DNA of 64,000 nucleotides from Isotricha intestinalis (Eukaryota > Ciliophora > Litostomatea > Vestibuliferida > Isotrichidae), in NCBI GenBank assembly GCA_023807065.1, contig JAJJLU010003466.1, forward strand, positions 42,441 to 106,440, read 5' to 3'. A program made the translations under genes and the position numbers. The notes under the pieces were generated by a model. The model did no database searches. It was not told the DNA's origin and saw only the letters and a list, made by a program, of their open reading frames with translations. Below, piece after piece: positions 31,378 to 42,057 of this stretch; the first letter of the stretch is position 1; the number at the start of each line of letters is the position of its first letter.

Positions 31378-33210
31378 ATGGGGAACGAGCAAACATCTAT
31401 AGATGAACAAAAAGAAATTATGGAAAAATTTCCAGATTCAAAAGAACAAATTTTTAATTTTTATACAGAAGAAAATAATGAATCAAATAAAGAATTTAAA
31501 AGAAAAAAAGATCATCATAAAACTTTATCAATGAAAATTGATGCTGAATCAAGACAAAAATTATTAAATAAAAAAAATGAAGAAACTAATCAACATCATA
31601 AATCACTTTTTTCAAAACATTCTGAGGCTGAAAGTAATATTTCTCCTGAAAAAAAAAAAGAAAAAAAAAAAGTAGTTTTATTAGATTCAAATCAACACAA
31701 AAATGTAAATGAAGAAAAGTTTGAAAGAAGAAGAGGAAGATCAATTTCTTTAGTTGAAAAAAAAAAATTTGGTTCTCAAGTTTTTAAAGATGAATTAAAA
31801 ATTAAAGTTAATATTAATGCTTTAATTAATGAAACTCAAGGATTACCAACAATGAAATATAAAGTAACTAATAAAATAGGAGAAGGAAGTTATGGTGCTG
31901 TTTATTTAGCATTTAATTTATATACTAAACAAAAAGTTGCTATTAAAAGAATTGTTAAAAATAAAGAAAATGAAATCGATGAATTAGAATTAAAAAATGA
32001 AATTAATATTTTAAAGAAATTAGATCATCCAAATATTTTAAAAATTATTGAATTTTATTCTAGTGAACACTCATATTATATTATTACTGATTATTGTGCT
32101 AATGGGGAATTATATGATCAAATAAAATATAAATATAATGAAAATCAACTTGCAGTTTTATTTTATCAAGTTTTATCAGGAATAGCATATTTACATACAA
32201 ATAATATTGTTCATCGAGATTTAAAATTAGAAAATATTTTAATAACTGAAATTGAAACTAATAAAAAAACAAATGATAGATATTTTTGGATTAAAATTAT
32301 TGATTTTGGAACAGCTAAATTTTTCGATAAGAATAAAAAAGAAAAAAGTGTTGTTGGAAGTTCATATTATATAGCACCTGAAGTATTAAAGAAAAGTTAT
32401 AATGAAAAATGTGATACTTGGTCAATTGGAGTTATATTATATATGTTAATAGTTGGAAGAGCACCTTTTGATGGGAGTGATGATGAAGAAATAATCAATA
32501 ATATTAAGAAAGGAAAGTATAATAGTCAACATAAAAAACTTTTAGAAAGTTCTGAAGAAGTTCAAGATTTAGTTAAAAATTTATTACAAATTGATGTTAA
32601 AAAAAGATTTTCTGCTATTGAAGCTTTGAAACATCCTTGGTTTAAAAAATTTAAAGCTAAATCATTATATTCTAATATTGAAGATGATCAAATTAAAATT
32701 TATTTAAATAGATTAAGAAGATATCAAATTAATAGTAAATTTCAACAAATGGTTTGGTTATTTATTGTTCATAATTCTCAAGAAACTCAAGAAACAAAAG
32801 AAATATTAAAAATCTTTAGATTATTTAATGATAAAGATGATGGAAAATTAACTAAGGAAGAATTATATAATGCTTTAATTAAATATTTTGATAAAAATCA
32901 AATTGATAAAGAAATTGAAGATATATTTTTATTATTAGATGGTGCTAATGTTGGTTATGTTGAATATGAAGAATTTTTAGGAGCTTGTATGAATAAAATG
33001 AAATTATTATCTGAAGAACATTTAATTTATGCTTTTAATTTTTTTGATAAAGAACATAAAGGAAGAATCACTTTTGATGGAATTAAAGGTTATTTTGTTG
33101 ATGGGAAAACTAATGAAAATGTTTTCAGAAATATTTTCAATGAAATTGATACTAATAGAGATGGAGAAATTGATTATAGTGAGTTTAAAAATATGATGTT
33201 TGGGAATTAG
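31378..33210 (+). CDS. calcium-dependent protein kinase (CDPK, copy 2) with weakened EF-hands
   Basis: This 610-residue protein begins MGNEQTSID, a good myristoylation start without the Cys seen in copy 1. The kinase (about 160-425) is complete: GEGSYGAVY, VAIKRI, HRDLKLENIL, IDFGTAK, GSSYYIAPE. A leader block with FERRRGRSISLVEKKK matches one in copy 1 (FERRNKKSTTLVEKSR), so the two are recent relatives. The EF-hands are eroded. Hand 1 starts with Asn, hand 2 has Ala and Val at ligand positions (DGANVGYVEYEE), hand 3 has Lys at a ligand position and Gly in place of the last Glu (DKEHKGRITFDG), and only hand 4 (DTNRDGEIDYSE) is canonical. Ca2+ control may therefore be weak or use one site. 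It stops with TAG. Confidence 0.92.
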   Translation: MGNEQTSIDEQKEIMEKFPDSKEQIFNFYTEENNESNKEFKRKKDHHKTLSMKIDAESRQKLLNKKNEETNQHHKSLFSKHSEAESNISPEKKKEKKKVVLLDSNQHKNVNEEKFERRRGRSISLVEKKKFGSQVFKDELKIKVNINALINETQGLPTMKYKVTNKIGEGSYGAVYLAFNLYTKQKVAIKRIVKNKENEIDELELKNEINILKKLDHPNILKIIEFYSSEHSYYIITDYCANGELYDQIKYKYNENQLAVLFYQVLSGIAYLHTNNIVHRDLKLENILITEIETNKKTNDRYFWIKIIDFGTAKFFDKNKKEKSVVGSSYYIAPEVLKKSYNEKCDTWSIGVILYMLIVGRAPFDGSDDEEIINNIKKGKYNSQHKKLLESSEEVQDLVKNLLQIDVKKRFSAIEALKHPWFKKFKAKSLYSNIEDDQIKIYLNRLRRYQINSKFQQMVWLFIVHNSQETQETKEILKIFRLFNDKDDGKLTKEELYNALIKYFDKNQIDKEIEDIFLLLDGANVGYVEYEEFLGACMNKMKLLSEEHLIYAFNFFDKEHKGRITFDGIKGYFVDGKTNENVFRNIFNEIDTNRDGEIDYSEFKNMMFGN

Positions 33211-33380
33211 GAATATTATATTTTTTTTATATTTTTTTTAGTTTTTAAAAAGAATATTTTTTGAAAATAATATATAATCTTTATCAATAATCAATTAATT
33301 TATATCATTATTTATATTTTTCTTTAAACTTTAATAATAATTATATAAACTTTATTATTAAACTTAAATAATTGGAAGAT

Positions 33381-34628
33381 ATGAAATTGTTCTTTCAAAT
33401 TTTTTTACTTTTATTTTCGAAAAAATTATGTTTTCATATAATAAAATTACCTTTTAAAAAATGTTCAAAATATATTGAAGGAAACAATTATATAAATTAT
33501 TTAGAAAAAAATGATGTTGCAGTAATTGTTGAAATTGGAAATCTAATACAATCAATTCCAATATTTTTAAATTTTGATATATATCCATTTTATATTAGTA
33601 GACCTGATTTAAATGGAATATATAATGAAATTAAATCATATACTTTTGAATATAAAAATCAATAAAATAATATCATATTTTTATTCAAATATAATAAGAG
33701 AAGGATATGAATCAATGGAAAAAATAAATATTTATAATATAAAAGATGAAAAATAAGAAGTAGATAATTTTAATTTTATATCCCGATGAAAATAACAGAG
33801 AGTAAATTAGATAAATTTATTCCTTTATCATTAGGGTTAAATATCCATGATTCATTAAATACAAAAAATTATGGATTGTTATATCAATTAAAAGAAAGAG
33901 AAATAATAGATTATTTTGGTTGGACAATAAATATAATAATGAAGAAGAAGGAGAATTAATTATTGGAGGTTATCCTCATGAATATGAAAAAAATTATGAT
34001 AAATCTAAATTAAAAATACAAAAGCTGAACAAAGAAATTCTTATGTTTTTTGGGATTTATATTTTTCTTATATTAAATCTGGAGATTTTATTTGTTCTAA
34101 TGATGAATTTGATATTTCTTTTGGTTTAATTAAAGGATATCAAATTTATCAAATTTTTATTATAAATATAAATAATTATTTTGTTTTGAAAAAAAAAATG
34201 TGAAAAATAATAATATAAAATTTGATTATTTTATTTGTGATATTAATGAAAAAATTGATGATTTTCCTATTAAAAGTTTTAATCATAAGGAATTGAATTA
34301 TTCTTTTGAATTTAATTATCAAGATTTATTTTTAAAAGTCAATAAATTTTATTTTCTTATTGTTTTTAAAGATATAAAAGATAAATATTGGAAAACGGGA
34401 AAACAATTTTTTAAAAAATATCAATTAATATTTGAATCTGATAGAAAATTAATAGGGTTTTATACTGGGAAAATAAAATCAAAAATTAATTTTAATTGGT
34501 TTATTGTGTTTATTTTATTTATTATTTTAATAATATTAATTATCTTCATGATTATTAGATATAAAAATTTACCAAAAAAAATAAGAGCAAAAGAGTTAAA
34601 TGAGGGTTTTAATTCTTCTTTGATTTAA
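33381..34628 (+). pseudogene. pepsin-family (A1) aspartyl protease pseudogene, membrane-anchored type
   Basis: Six fragments in shifting frames add up to one A1 protease-like protein. They are: signal peptide and N-lobe (33381-33665, ends TAA); REGYESMEKINIYN to an in-frame TAA at 33754-33756; SKLDKFIPLSLGLN...LLYQLKEREIIDYF (about 33786-33917); EEEGELIIGGYPHEYEKNYD (from about 33921); FWDLYFSYIKSGDFICSNDEFDISFG (from about 34015, ends TGA at 34201-34203 after ten A's); and WKTGKQFFKKYQLIFESDRKLIGFYTG followed by a transmembrane helix to TAA at 34628. At least four to five frame changes and one nonsense codon make it a clear pseudogene. Both catalytic DTG motifs appear as D without TG (FDIYPF and FDISFG). 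No GT-AG intron explains the breaks. Confidence 0.85.
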
Positions 34629-34668
34629 AAAAAATTAAATATCTTGTAAAATTTCAATTATGAAAATA

Positions 34669-36339
34669 TTATATTAATTTAAATTTAGTAATAAATAATT
34701 CTATATCAATTTTATTTGAATTAATCAAAGAACATAATTCTTCTTTAGTAATAACAGTAGAAAAAATATTTTTTCTATTATTAATATATTCTTTATTTAA
34801 AGAACGTTGAATAAATTTATTTTTTTTTTTATTACCAAATATTATATTAGAATAATACATATGACAATCTCTTTTATTTAAATTTGAAAATTCTAATTTC
34901 AAAGAAAATTGATTGTTCCCTTGTGATAATAATTTAAATGAAAGAGTATCTCCAAAGCATTTAAAATATTCTGAATTATATAAAATTTGATCTGTCTTAT
35001 TTAATTTTAAATTTTGTCTTTTTATTGGAATTGTTTCATAAGTAAAATCAAAATTATCTCTATTTAATGAAGAATATTCTGATTTTCTTTCTAATTCAAT
35101 ATTATCTTTATTGAATTTATTATCATATTTTTCTATTTTTTCATTTAGAATTAAAATATCTTGATACTTATTTTTTTTGTATTTCATTTCTTCAATTAAT
35201 TGAATTATTTTTTCTGTTTTTCTTTGATAATATTTTTTAAAATCATTAACTTCATTTTTAATTTGATAAATTTGTTCTGTAATATTTTTCGTTTGTTCTA
35301 TAATAAAATTTTGATATTCAATAATTTCATTAATTTTAATATTTTTAATTTTTTTAATTTTTTCAATATTAGAATCACAATGATTTAAATAATCATTCAA
35401 TATAATATCAAATCTTTTAAATTTTGACAATATATTAATTTGATTTGATAAGTTATTTTCATTAATAAAATTAAAATCATATATTATATGATCTTTTTTA
35501 ATGCAATTTTTAATACAATCATCACAATAATTTTGATTGCAAAATAAACAATATTTCTCAGAGACTGTTAATTCATCTTCACTATGATTAGGACAATATT
35601 GTTCTTGTTTAAAATTAAAATATGATAAAGCATTTATATCTCCATTTCTTTGAAAATTTTGATTTATTGAAAAATTAATATCAGAAACCGAATGACAATA
35701 TTTAGCGCCAATTTCATCATTTATAGAATGATTTACCGCATAAACTTTTTGAACATAATCTTTTTGATTATAATCACTTTCATTACTTTGATTAGAATTA
35801 CTTTCATTACTTTGATTAGAATTACTTTCATTACTTTGATTATAATTACTTTGATTACTTTGATTAGAATTTCTTTGATTTCTTTGATTAAGATTACTTT
35901 GATTATAATTACTTTCATTACTTTGATTAGAATTACTTTGATGACTTTGATTAAAATTACTTTGATTGTAATTACATATATTACTTTGATTAGAATTTCT
36001 TTGATTACTTTGATTAAAATTACTTTGATTGTAATTACTTTGATTACTTTGTTTAGAATTTCTTTGATTACTTTGATTAAAATTACTTTGATTATAATTA
36101 CTTTGATTACTTTGTTTAGAATTTCTTTGATTACTTTGATTAAAATTATTTTGATTGTAATTACTTTGATTACTTTGATTAGAATTTCTTTGATTACTTT
36201 GATTAAAATTACTTTGATTGTAATTAGTAAATCCAGAAATTTCTTCTGTTTCCTTTGAAATATTTGATAAATCATTTATATCCATCATTTTTCCCTTATA
36301 ATCTTCTTTTCTTTCATTATAATATATTTGAAATGACAT
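34669..36339 (-). CDS. repeat-rich B-box-type zinc-finger coiled-coil protein
   Basis: This 556-residue protein has a long N-terminal run (about residues 39-194) of NQSN-type repeats with variants such as NQSNFNQSNQRNS. A B-box-like zinc module lies at about 245-287 (YCPNHSEDEL...YCLFCNQNYCDDCIKNC...DH). A coiled coil (about 300-400) and a C-terminal region of unknown type (SLKLEFSNLNKRDCHMYYSNIIF) follow. The plan resembles TRIM-like proteins lacking a RING. The repeats are polymorphic-looking, so length may differ among copies or strains. Its function is unknown; low-complexity Asn/Gln/Ser tracts can promote self-association. Confidence 0.75.
   Translation of the reverse strand: MSFQIYYNERKEDYKGKMMDINDLSNISKETEEISGFTNYNQSNFNQSNQRNSNQSNQSNYNQNNFNQSNQRNSKQSNQSNYNQSNFNQSNQRNSKQSNQSNYNQSNFNQSNQRNSNQSNICNYNQSNFNQSHQSNSNQSNESNYNQSNLNQRNQRNSNQSNQSNYNQSNESNSNQSNESNSNQSNESDYNQKDYVQKVYAVNHSINDEIGAKYCHSVSDINFSINQNFQRNGDINALSYFNFKQEQYCPNHSEDELTVSEKYCLFCNQNYCDDCIKNCIKKDHIIYDFNFINENNLSNQINILSKFKRFDIILNDYLNHCDSNIEKIKKIKNIKINEIIEYQNFIIEQTKNITEQIYQIKNEVNDFKKYYQRKTEKIIQLIEEMKYKKNKYQDILILNEKIEKYDNKFNKDNIELERKSEYSSLNRDNFDFTYETIPIKRQNLKLNKTDQILYNSEYFKCFGDTLSFKLLSQGNNQFSLKLEFSNLNKRDCHMYYSNIIFGNKKKNKFIQRSLNKEYINNRKNIFSTVITKEELCSLINSNKIDIELFITKFKLI
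35757..36222 (-). repeat. tandem coding repeat, about 63-nt higher-order unit
   Basis: The repeat encodes NQSN-rich heptad-like pieces. The clearest higher-order period is 21 residues (NYNQSNFNQSNQRNSKQSNQS). Minimal units vary and decay towards the C-terminal side (35757-35900). The same DNA is open in other frames on both strands, an effect of the TTTGATTA/TAATCAAA-type word and not evidence of other genes. Confidence 0.85.
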
Positions 36340-36544
36340 TTTTATTTTATTTTTATATCTTTAATATCTTTAATTAAAAATAGTGTCAAAAAAATAGTCT
36401 TTATAAAAAAGGAATTTTGAAATAAAGGGATGATTGAGCCTAAAATTAAAAATTAAATGATATAAATTTTTATTATAAAATTGAATATAGGGTTAATAAA
36501 TTAATATTAATATAATTAATTAATTATTTTAAATTAATTATTAA

Positions 36545-39500
36545 TTAATATTTATTTTCAATCCAACTTTCAAGTTCTTGAGTATTATTAATAACAGTTG
36601 TAGGAATAATTTTTAAAATGCATCTACTAACACTAAGTAAATGAACTAATTTATTAACAAAGCAAAAAGCAACATAAAGACAAAGAAAAATAACTACAAA
36701 GCAAAAAAAAATATCAAGTAAAACTACAATATTTTTTTTTGTTTTTAAATAACTATTTAAGCTTGAAATACAAATTTGAGCGAAATTATCAGAAACAGGA
36801 GCAATATATTTATAAAAAACAGTTTCTAAATCATAAAAGCTTTCAGATTCATATAAATAAATACTTTTAAATTTAACAATATCTCCATTCTTTAAAACAT
36901 AATTTTCATTATTTTCATTCATTTCTCTTTCCTTATATAAATTATCAACAGTTTCATCAATTAATTTTAACAAAGAATCAGTATTATTTGCACTTTGAAC
37001 TAATTCATCATTCATACAATTTGAATATTCAGTTGAATTAGTTTGAAATACACTTTTACAAGCATTTAATAAGAATTCTTCATTATAAAATGTATTTAAT
37101 TTATTAAATAAACTTATTCCTTGAACTATTTTTTGTATTTGACTTTTATCTACAATTCCACTGTAATTTAATTCTGTTTTTATATTACATTCACTCATAT
37201 TACATTTTATTTTTAATGTTGATGCTCCTGCTGATAATATTTTTCCAAACATATAATTTTCCACTGTTATTAATTTATTAGTTGAAACTACCATTGAATC
37301 TGTAATTATATATATTGGAATTAAACATGAACATAATATACAAAATAATATTATTGTTTGTAAATATGAAAATGTTAAAATTTTAAGAGGAATAAATTTT
37401 TTTATATCTGTGTTAAAACCACTTGTTCCTACTGATTCATTATTTTCATTTGGGTTTTGAATTTGATTATTTTGAATTTTAGAACCATCTAAATTTGCTT
37501 TTTCATTTGGGTTTCCATTTTGATTTGAAATTTTTTGATTATCTCTTTCTCTAAATTTTTTTAAAGTTACATTAAAAGCTTCTATTTTTTTTATTGTTTC
37601 TTCTATTTTTTCTAATTTTATTTTAGTTACTTTTTCTAATCCTTCACCCATATTTTCATTTGTTATATGTAATAATATTGAATATAAAACACAGAAAAAA
37701 ACCATTAAACCAGAATAAATTAAAAGAAAAATTATTAATATCATTCTTGATGAACTATTATAATCTTGTAATAAAGTTGGTATATTTAATATTTTAATAA
37801 ATTGATTTGGAATTAAATTATCATATGCATTTTCAATTGATAAAAAACTAATATATTCTAAATAATTTTCTAAATGTTCGTCTTTTTCATTTACTAGCTC
37901 TAAAATAAAATTTTTATTCATTAAAAGAGAATTTATATCACTCATTATTTGAGATAATCCTAAAGGAAAAGATTCATGATCACAATCTAAATTTTCATCA
38001 TGATAATAATAAGTCACTTTTTCTTTATCCCAAAAATATTTAATTTGATTTTCTCTATTTAAATATTTTCCTATTTTATGTTCTAATTCTCCAAAGCTTA
38101 CAGTAATATTATTATACCATAAATAACCGTATTTTTTCATTTTAGAAAAATACTCATTTTTATTATTTATAAAAGAATTAAAAATATAATTTTGCTCATT
38201 TTTAGCATTTTCAAATAAAGCTCTTAAAGAAACTAAAGTTCCAATTAAATTCGTAATCCAAGTTGTTGTTTGGAATAAATCAATATTTAATCTACTTACC
38301 ATTTTTAAATCATCATAAATTTGGAAAAATAAAACTAAATATATAATACCATACATAGTGGTAAAAAGAGAAATAAAAAATACAGAAATTTTAATATATT
38401 TCAACGTATAAAAATTAGATACATTATTTAATATATTTGCTCTTATTTCTTCAATTCTACTTTTTTTAACTAAATCAGAATTAAAACCAGCTTGAGATGT
38501 TTGAGAAGCATTTTCATCATCTTGAATTTCATCTTTTTTAGTTCCATGAACCATACTCATTTTATTAATATCTTCTTTACATATATTTAATAAATTTTGA
38601 AAGCTTTTATTTCCAGTGGATAAATGGAAAAAATTTTCTACTTGACTTAATAATATTTTTTTCTCTTCTTCAAGAACTTCAAATAAAGGTTTTATTGCAG
38701 CAGCTTTTTCTTTTTTATATTTTGATGCTTTTGGATCTGCATCATTAATTGATTCTTCTTCTGATTTGGAACCATCATTTTTATTATCTATACATCTTAC
38801 TACATATGACATATTTTTATTACCAAATTTATATTTGTCAAATGTAAAATTAAATTTATATTCATTTGCTAATGTATCTAAATTACAATTTTCTATAAAA
38901 TCTTCTAACTCATCAAATTTACCTGATTCAAATAATTCTTTATATTTTTGAACTTTAAAATAAAATTCTTTTTCTTCATCAGTTTGTTTATTAAAATCAG
39001 TTTTAGTTTGGTTGGTGAAAGTATTATAATTATTTTTAGTATTATTATCATAACTAATTTTATTAACTGAAATAGAATAAGGATTAGGAGTTGGAGTAAT
39101 TTCATTTGGAGTTATAGAATTATTGTTATTTGGAGTTGGAGTAATACTACTAGTTAATTTATTAATATTTGATTCTTGATTAATTTCTGAATTCTCAACT
39201 AATAAATCACTTTCACCAAATTCTTCTATTGTTTCATTATTGTCATCTATTCCTTTGTCTGATAAATTTTCTATTGTTCCTCCTGGAATCATTCCTTTAT
39301 TTCTATCTATTTTATCTTTCTTATTTGTTGATTCTGAATAATCGATTAAAAATTGAGGTAAACGAATTTCATATTCTAATTCTATATTCTCATTTATTTC
39401 TATATTTTCATGTATATCATTTTCTTTTTCAATATTTGAATTATCATTGTTATTATTTTTATTTGATGAATCCTCTCCTATGTTATTATCTATTGATGAA

Positions 39501-41920
39501 GAATCTAATAATACTGAAGTTGATTTTTTCACTTTTTCTTTTACATTTTGTTTTTTTCCTTGAAGAAATATTTTATAGAAATTCACAAATTTTTTGCATA
39601 TTACATAAAATGGTATTTCGTTATCTTGGAATAATAATTTATTATCTATATTTAATATTTTCATTAATTTCATACTCATTCCTTGAATATTAAATTTATT
39701 ATCTATATATATTATATCATCTATGTTTTCTTTTGAAAATATTCCAATGAAATATACATTTTCATTTAACATTGGGAATAATTTTTTTACTATTCTTAAC
39801 ATTATAATCGCATTATCTTTATCTTTAGCAAAAGTTTTTAAATTATTTTTATCAATTGCAATTTTTTCCCCAATATTATAATACTTTTCAATAAAAGATT
39901 TATGTAATTTAGCATAATTTTTAGGCATTAAAGCAGATAAATTCATTCCTTTTAATTCTTCAGGTTTATATTTAAATATATTTTCTACTTCAGGATTTGT
40001 TTTTTCTATTAAACCTTCTTTTCCTTTATCTCCATTTGCAATAATAATTCCAGTTTCTTTATTAAATAACATAGAATAATAATTTTGAGAAATATGTTCT
40101 GAAAAATTTTCATTTTTTCTTCTTAAACTTTCTAAATCTCTTTTTTTTAAATCATCATCATTTAATTGTTCAACATATTCACTATATAAATCAAATAAAT
40201 CATTAACACCATTATATATTAATAATAATTTATCCCATAATTTTTCAACTTTTCCTTTTGTTATTCTAATTTTATCAGTTAAATGAAATATTTTATTAAA
40301 ATCAATTTGTTTATTAATATCTAATTGAGCATTTCTGAAAATTTTCCAAAATTCTAAAGATAAATTAACATCATTATTCATTTCATCAACGAAATTTTGA
40401 CTTAAATCATCATATTTAAAATATATTGTTACATTTAAATCTTCTAATAAAGTACAAGGCTCATTTGGTGGTTTTAATTTTTCAACTAAAGCTTTTGAAA
40501 TTTTTAATTTTAATCTTTCAAAAGAAGATTGTTCTTGTAAAGTTAATTTCATTTCTTTTACTTTTTTATAATAATACATTGCTTGACAATAATTTCCAAT
40601 AATATCTAAATAATATATTGAAAGATTAATTATTAAATCTGGAGAATAATAATTTTGAACAATGAAATAATTCATTATAATTATTATGAAATTTATTAAA
40701 TAAACTTTATCTTCTATATTTGGTTTACTTCTATCACTCCATTCATTTGTTATTGGTAAATATAATTTATTTTTGTTTTTTGATAAACAGTTTGGATTTG
40801 GACATTCTATTGAATGCATTTGCATTATTCCTGCTAATAAAGCTTTATCTTCAGGATTTTCTTCAATATGATTTATTTTATCTATTAAATTTTTAATGTA
40901 ATAAAGGAAATAATTTTTATTTGTTATTTTATAAAATGGAGTATCTAAAAATATATTTTCTTCTATTTTATATTTTAAATTAATGTAAAAATATAATATT
41001 ATTACTCCTGAAACTGTATAAATTATTCCCTTTTCATTAAAGTCTATATATGCAAATAAGATACTAAAAAAACTTGTCCATAAGTATAATATATGAAATA
41101 ATCCAACAAAATTATTTGTCATTTTATCATAATATAAATAATGATTTAAGTAAAATTTAAAGAATAATGCACTTACTATTAAATTATATAATAAAAAGAT
41201 TTCTTTAGATAAATATTTAGCTTGAATTAAAAAAACAGAAAAACAAATTGAATTTAACGTAATATAAATTTCATAATTACAAGAAATTCTAGAATAGAAA
41301 GAAGTAGATAAATATATTGAATCACAGTAAAAAATTTGAATTAGAAAAGTTAAAATAATTGTAATAATAAGTAATAAAATAGAAATAATAACAATAGCTA
41401 AATTATCTTTTAATTTACATGAAACATTTGAAAAATATTGATTTTTATCATCTTCACCAAAGCAAAAATTTGAGAAAACTAAATCTAAAATAATATTAAG
41501 AAAAATATAATTAAAGCATTTAATAAAATAGTTAATAATAACTTCTTTATAAGAATAAAAAGAATTCTTTTTAATTTTTGAACAAACAATTAAAAAATAA
41601 AAAGTAAATAAAGAAATAACAATAAATAAACCAATAATACAAATTTTAAATTCATAATATTTATTAAGAAGAAGATCTTTAAATCTTAAAATTTTTTGAA
41701 TGTAATATAATATTTTATCAGATTTTGATTTATTTATTTCAAAAACTTCAATTTGATAAGCAAAAAAACCAGAAATTAATTGAATATATGATATTCCTAT
41801 AAATATTAAACATTCCATTCTTGAAGGATTTTGATTTGATAATAATAAATCTACTAAAACAAAAAACTTTTCTCCAAATGATAATGAATCTTTTTGGAAT
41901 AAAGATATTTCTTTTGACAT
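36545..41920 (-). CDS. giant multi-membrane PAS protein, TmcB/TmcC-like (copy 2)
   Basis: This 1791-residue protein is arranged like the protein at 12851-18040. There are around ten hydrophobic helices in residues 25-325, a TPR-like helical stretch (about 350-600) that includes LLAGIMQMHSIECPNPNC, and a PAS-type domain at about 620-740 with GIIIANGDKGKEGL, NIFKYKPEELKGMNLSALMPKNYAKLHKSF. A long acidic Asn/Ser/Thr-rich linker follows, then two or more helix-rich lobes with extracellular-type stretches holding Cys (for example IKCNMSECNIKTEL) and Asn-Ser/Thr sequons. A heme or flavin ligand for the PAS fold is not evident. It is probably a plasma-membrane or ciliary-membrane sensor, which is an inference from topology. 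Confidence 0.8.
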   Translation of the reverse strand: MSKEISLFQKDSLSFGEKFFVLVDLLLSNQNPSRMECLIFIGISYIQLISGFFAYQIEVFEINKSKSDKILYYIQKILRFKDLLLNKYYEFKICIIGLFIVISLFTFYFLIVCSKIKKNSFYSYKEVIINYFIKCFNYIFLNIILDLVFSNFCFGEDDKNQYFSNVSCKLKDNLAIVIISILLLIITIILTFLIQIFYCDSIYLSTSFYSRISCNYEIYITLNSICFSVFLIQAKYLSKEIFLLYNLIVSALFFKFYLNHYLYYDKMTNNFVGLFHILYLWTSFFSILFAYIDFNEKGIIYTVSGVIILYFYINLKYKIEENIFLDTPFYKITNKNYFLYYIKNLIDKINHIEENPEDKALLAGIMQMHSIECPNPNCLSKNKNKLYLPITNEWSDRSKPNIEDKVYLINFIIIIMNYFIVQNYYSPDLIINLSIYYLDIIGNYCQAMYYYKKVKEMKLTLQEQSSFERLKLKISKALVEKLKPPNEPCTLLEDLNVTIYFKYDDLSQNFVDEMNNDVNLSLEFWKIFRNAQLDINKQIDFNKIFHLTDKIRITKGKVEKLWDKLLLIYNGVNDLFDLYSEYVEQLNDDDLKKRDLESLRRKNENFSEHISQNYYSMLFNKETGIIIANGDKGKEGLIEKTNPEVENIFKYKPEELKGMNLSALMPKNYAKLHKSFIEKYYNIGEKIAIDKNNLKTFAKDKDNAIIMLRIVKKLFPMLNENVYFIGIFSKENIDDIIYIDNKFNIQGMSMKLMKILNIDNKLLFQDNEIPFYVICKKFVNFYKIFLQGKKQNVKEKVKKSTSVLLDSSSIDNNIGEDSSNKNNNNDNSNIEKENDIHENIEINENIELEYEIRLPQFLIDYSESTNKKDKIDRNKGMIPGGTIENLSDKGIDDNNETIEEFGESDLLVENSEINQESNINKLTSSITPTPNNNNSITPNEITPTPNPYSISVNKISYDNNTKNNYNTFTNQTKTDFNKQTDEEKEFYFKVQKYKELFESGKFDELEDFIENCNLDTLANEYKFNFTFDKYKFGNKNMSYVVRCIDNKNDGSKSEEESINDADPKASKYKKEKAAAIKPLFEVLEEEKKILLSQVENFFHLSTGNKSFQNLLNICKEDINKMSMVHGTKKDEIQDDENASQTSQAGFNSDLVKKSRIEEIRANILNNVSNFYTLKYIKISVFFISLFTTMYGIIYLVLFFQIYDDLKMVSRLNIDLFQTTTWITNLIGTLVSLRALFENAKNEQNYIFNSFINNKNEYFSKMKKYGYLWYNNITVSFGELEHKIGKYLNRENQIKYFWDKEKVTYYYHDENLDCDHESFPLGLSQIMSDINSLLMNKNFILELVNEKDEHLENYLEYISFLSIENAYDNLIPNQFIKILNIPTLLQDYNSSSRMILIIFLLIYSGLMVFFCVLYSILLHITNENMGEGLEKVTKIKLEKIEETIKKIEAFNVTLKKFRERDNQKISNQNGNPNEKANLDGSKIQNNQIQNPNENNESVGTSGFNTDIKKFIPLKILTFSYLQTIILFCILCSCLIPIYIITDSMVVSTNKLITVENYMFGKILSAGASTLKIKCNMSECNIKTELNYSGIVDKSQIQKIVQGISLFNKLNTFYNEEFLLNACKSVFQTNSTEYSNCMNDELVQSANNTDSLLKLIDETVDNLYKEREMNENNENYVLKNGDIVKFKSIYLYESESFYDLETVFYKYIAPVSDNFAQICISSLNSYLKTKKNIVVLLDIFFCFVVIFLCLYVAFCFVNKLVHLLSVSRCILKIIPTTVINNTQELESWIENKY

Positions 41921-42057
41921 TTTTTAATTTTAAATTATAAGTTTTTATGTTTTTTCATATTTTTTTGAAAATATTAAATAATTATATTCAATTATATTTT
42001 TTTTTTTTATTATATTAAATATAATTATTTTATTAATTAAAATATATAATATTTTTA

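Noticed and set aside
33372..33380. TTG start for the protease relic
   Set aside because: An ATG with a good signal peptide follows at 33381; non-ATG starts at 33920 and 34200 are likewise not real starts.
33372..34628. Programmed ribosomal frameshifting of the kind seen in Euplotes
   Set aside because: Frame changes go in different directions, there are five or so in one gene plus a nonsense codon, and neighbouring genes need none.
35692..36275. Long open frames on both strands over the NQSN repeat (about 180-188 codons)
   Set aside because: They are alternate-frame readings of the tandem repeat and encode only Ile/Lys/Val or Ile/Thr/Leu runs.
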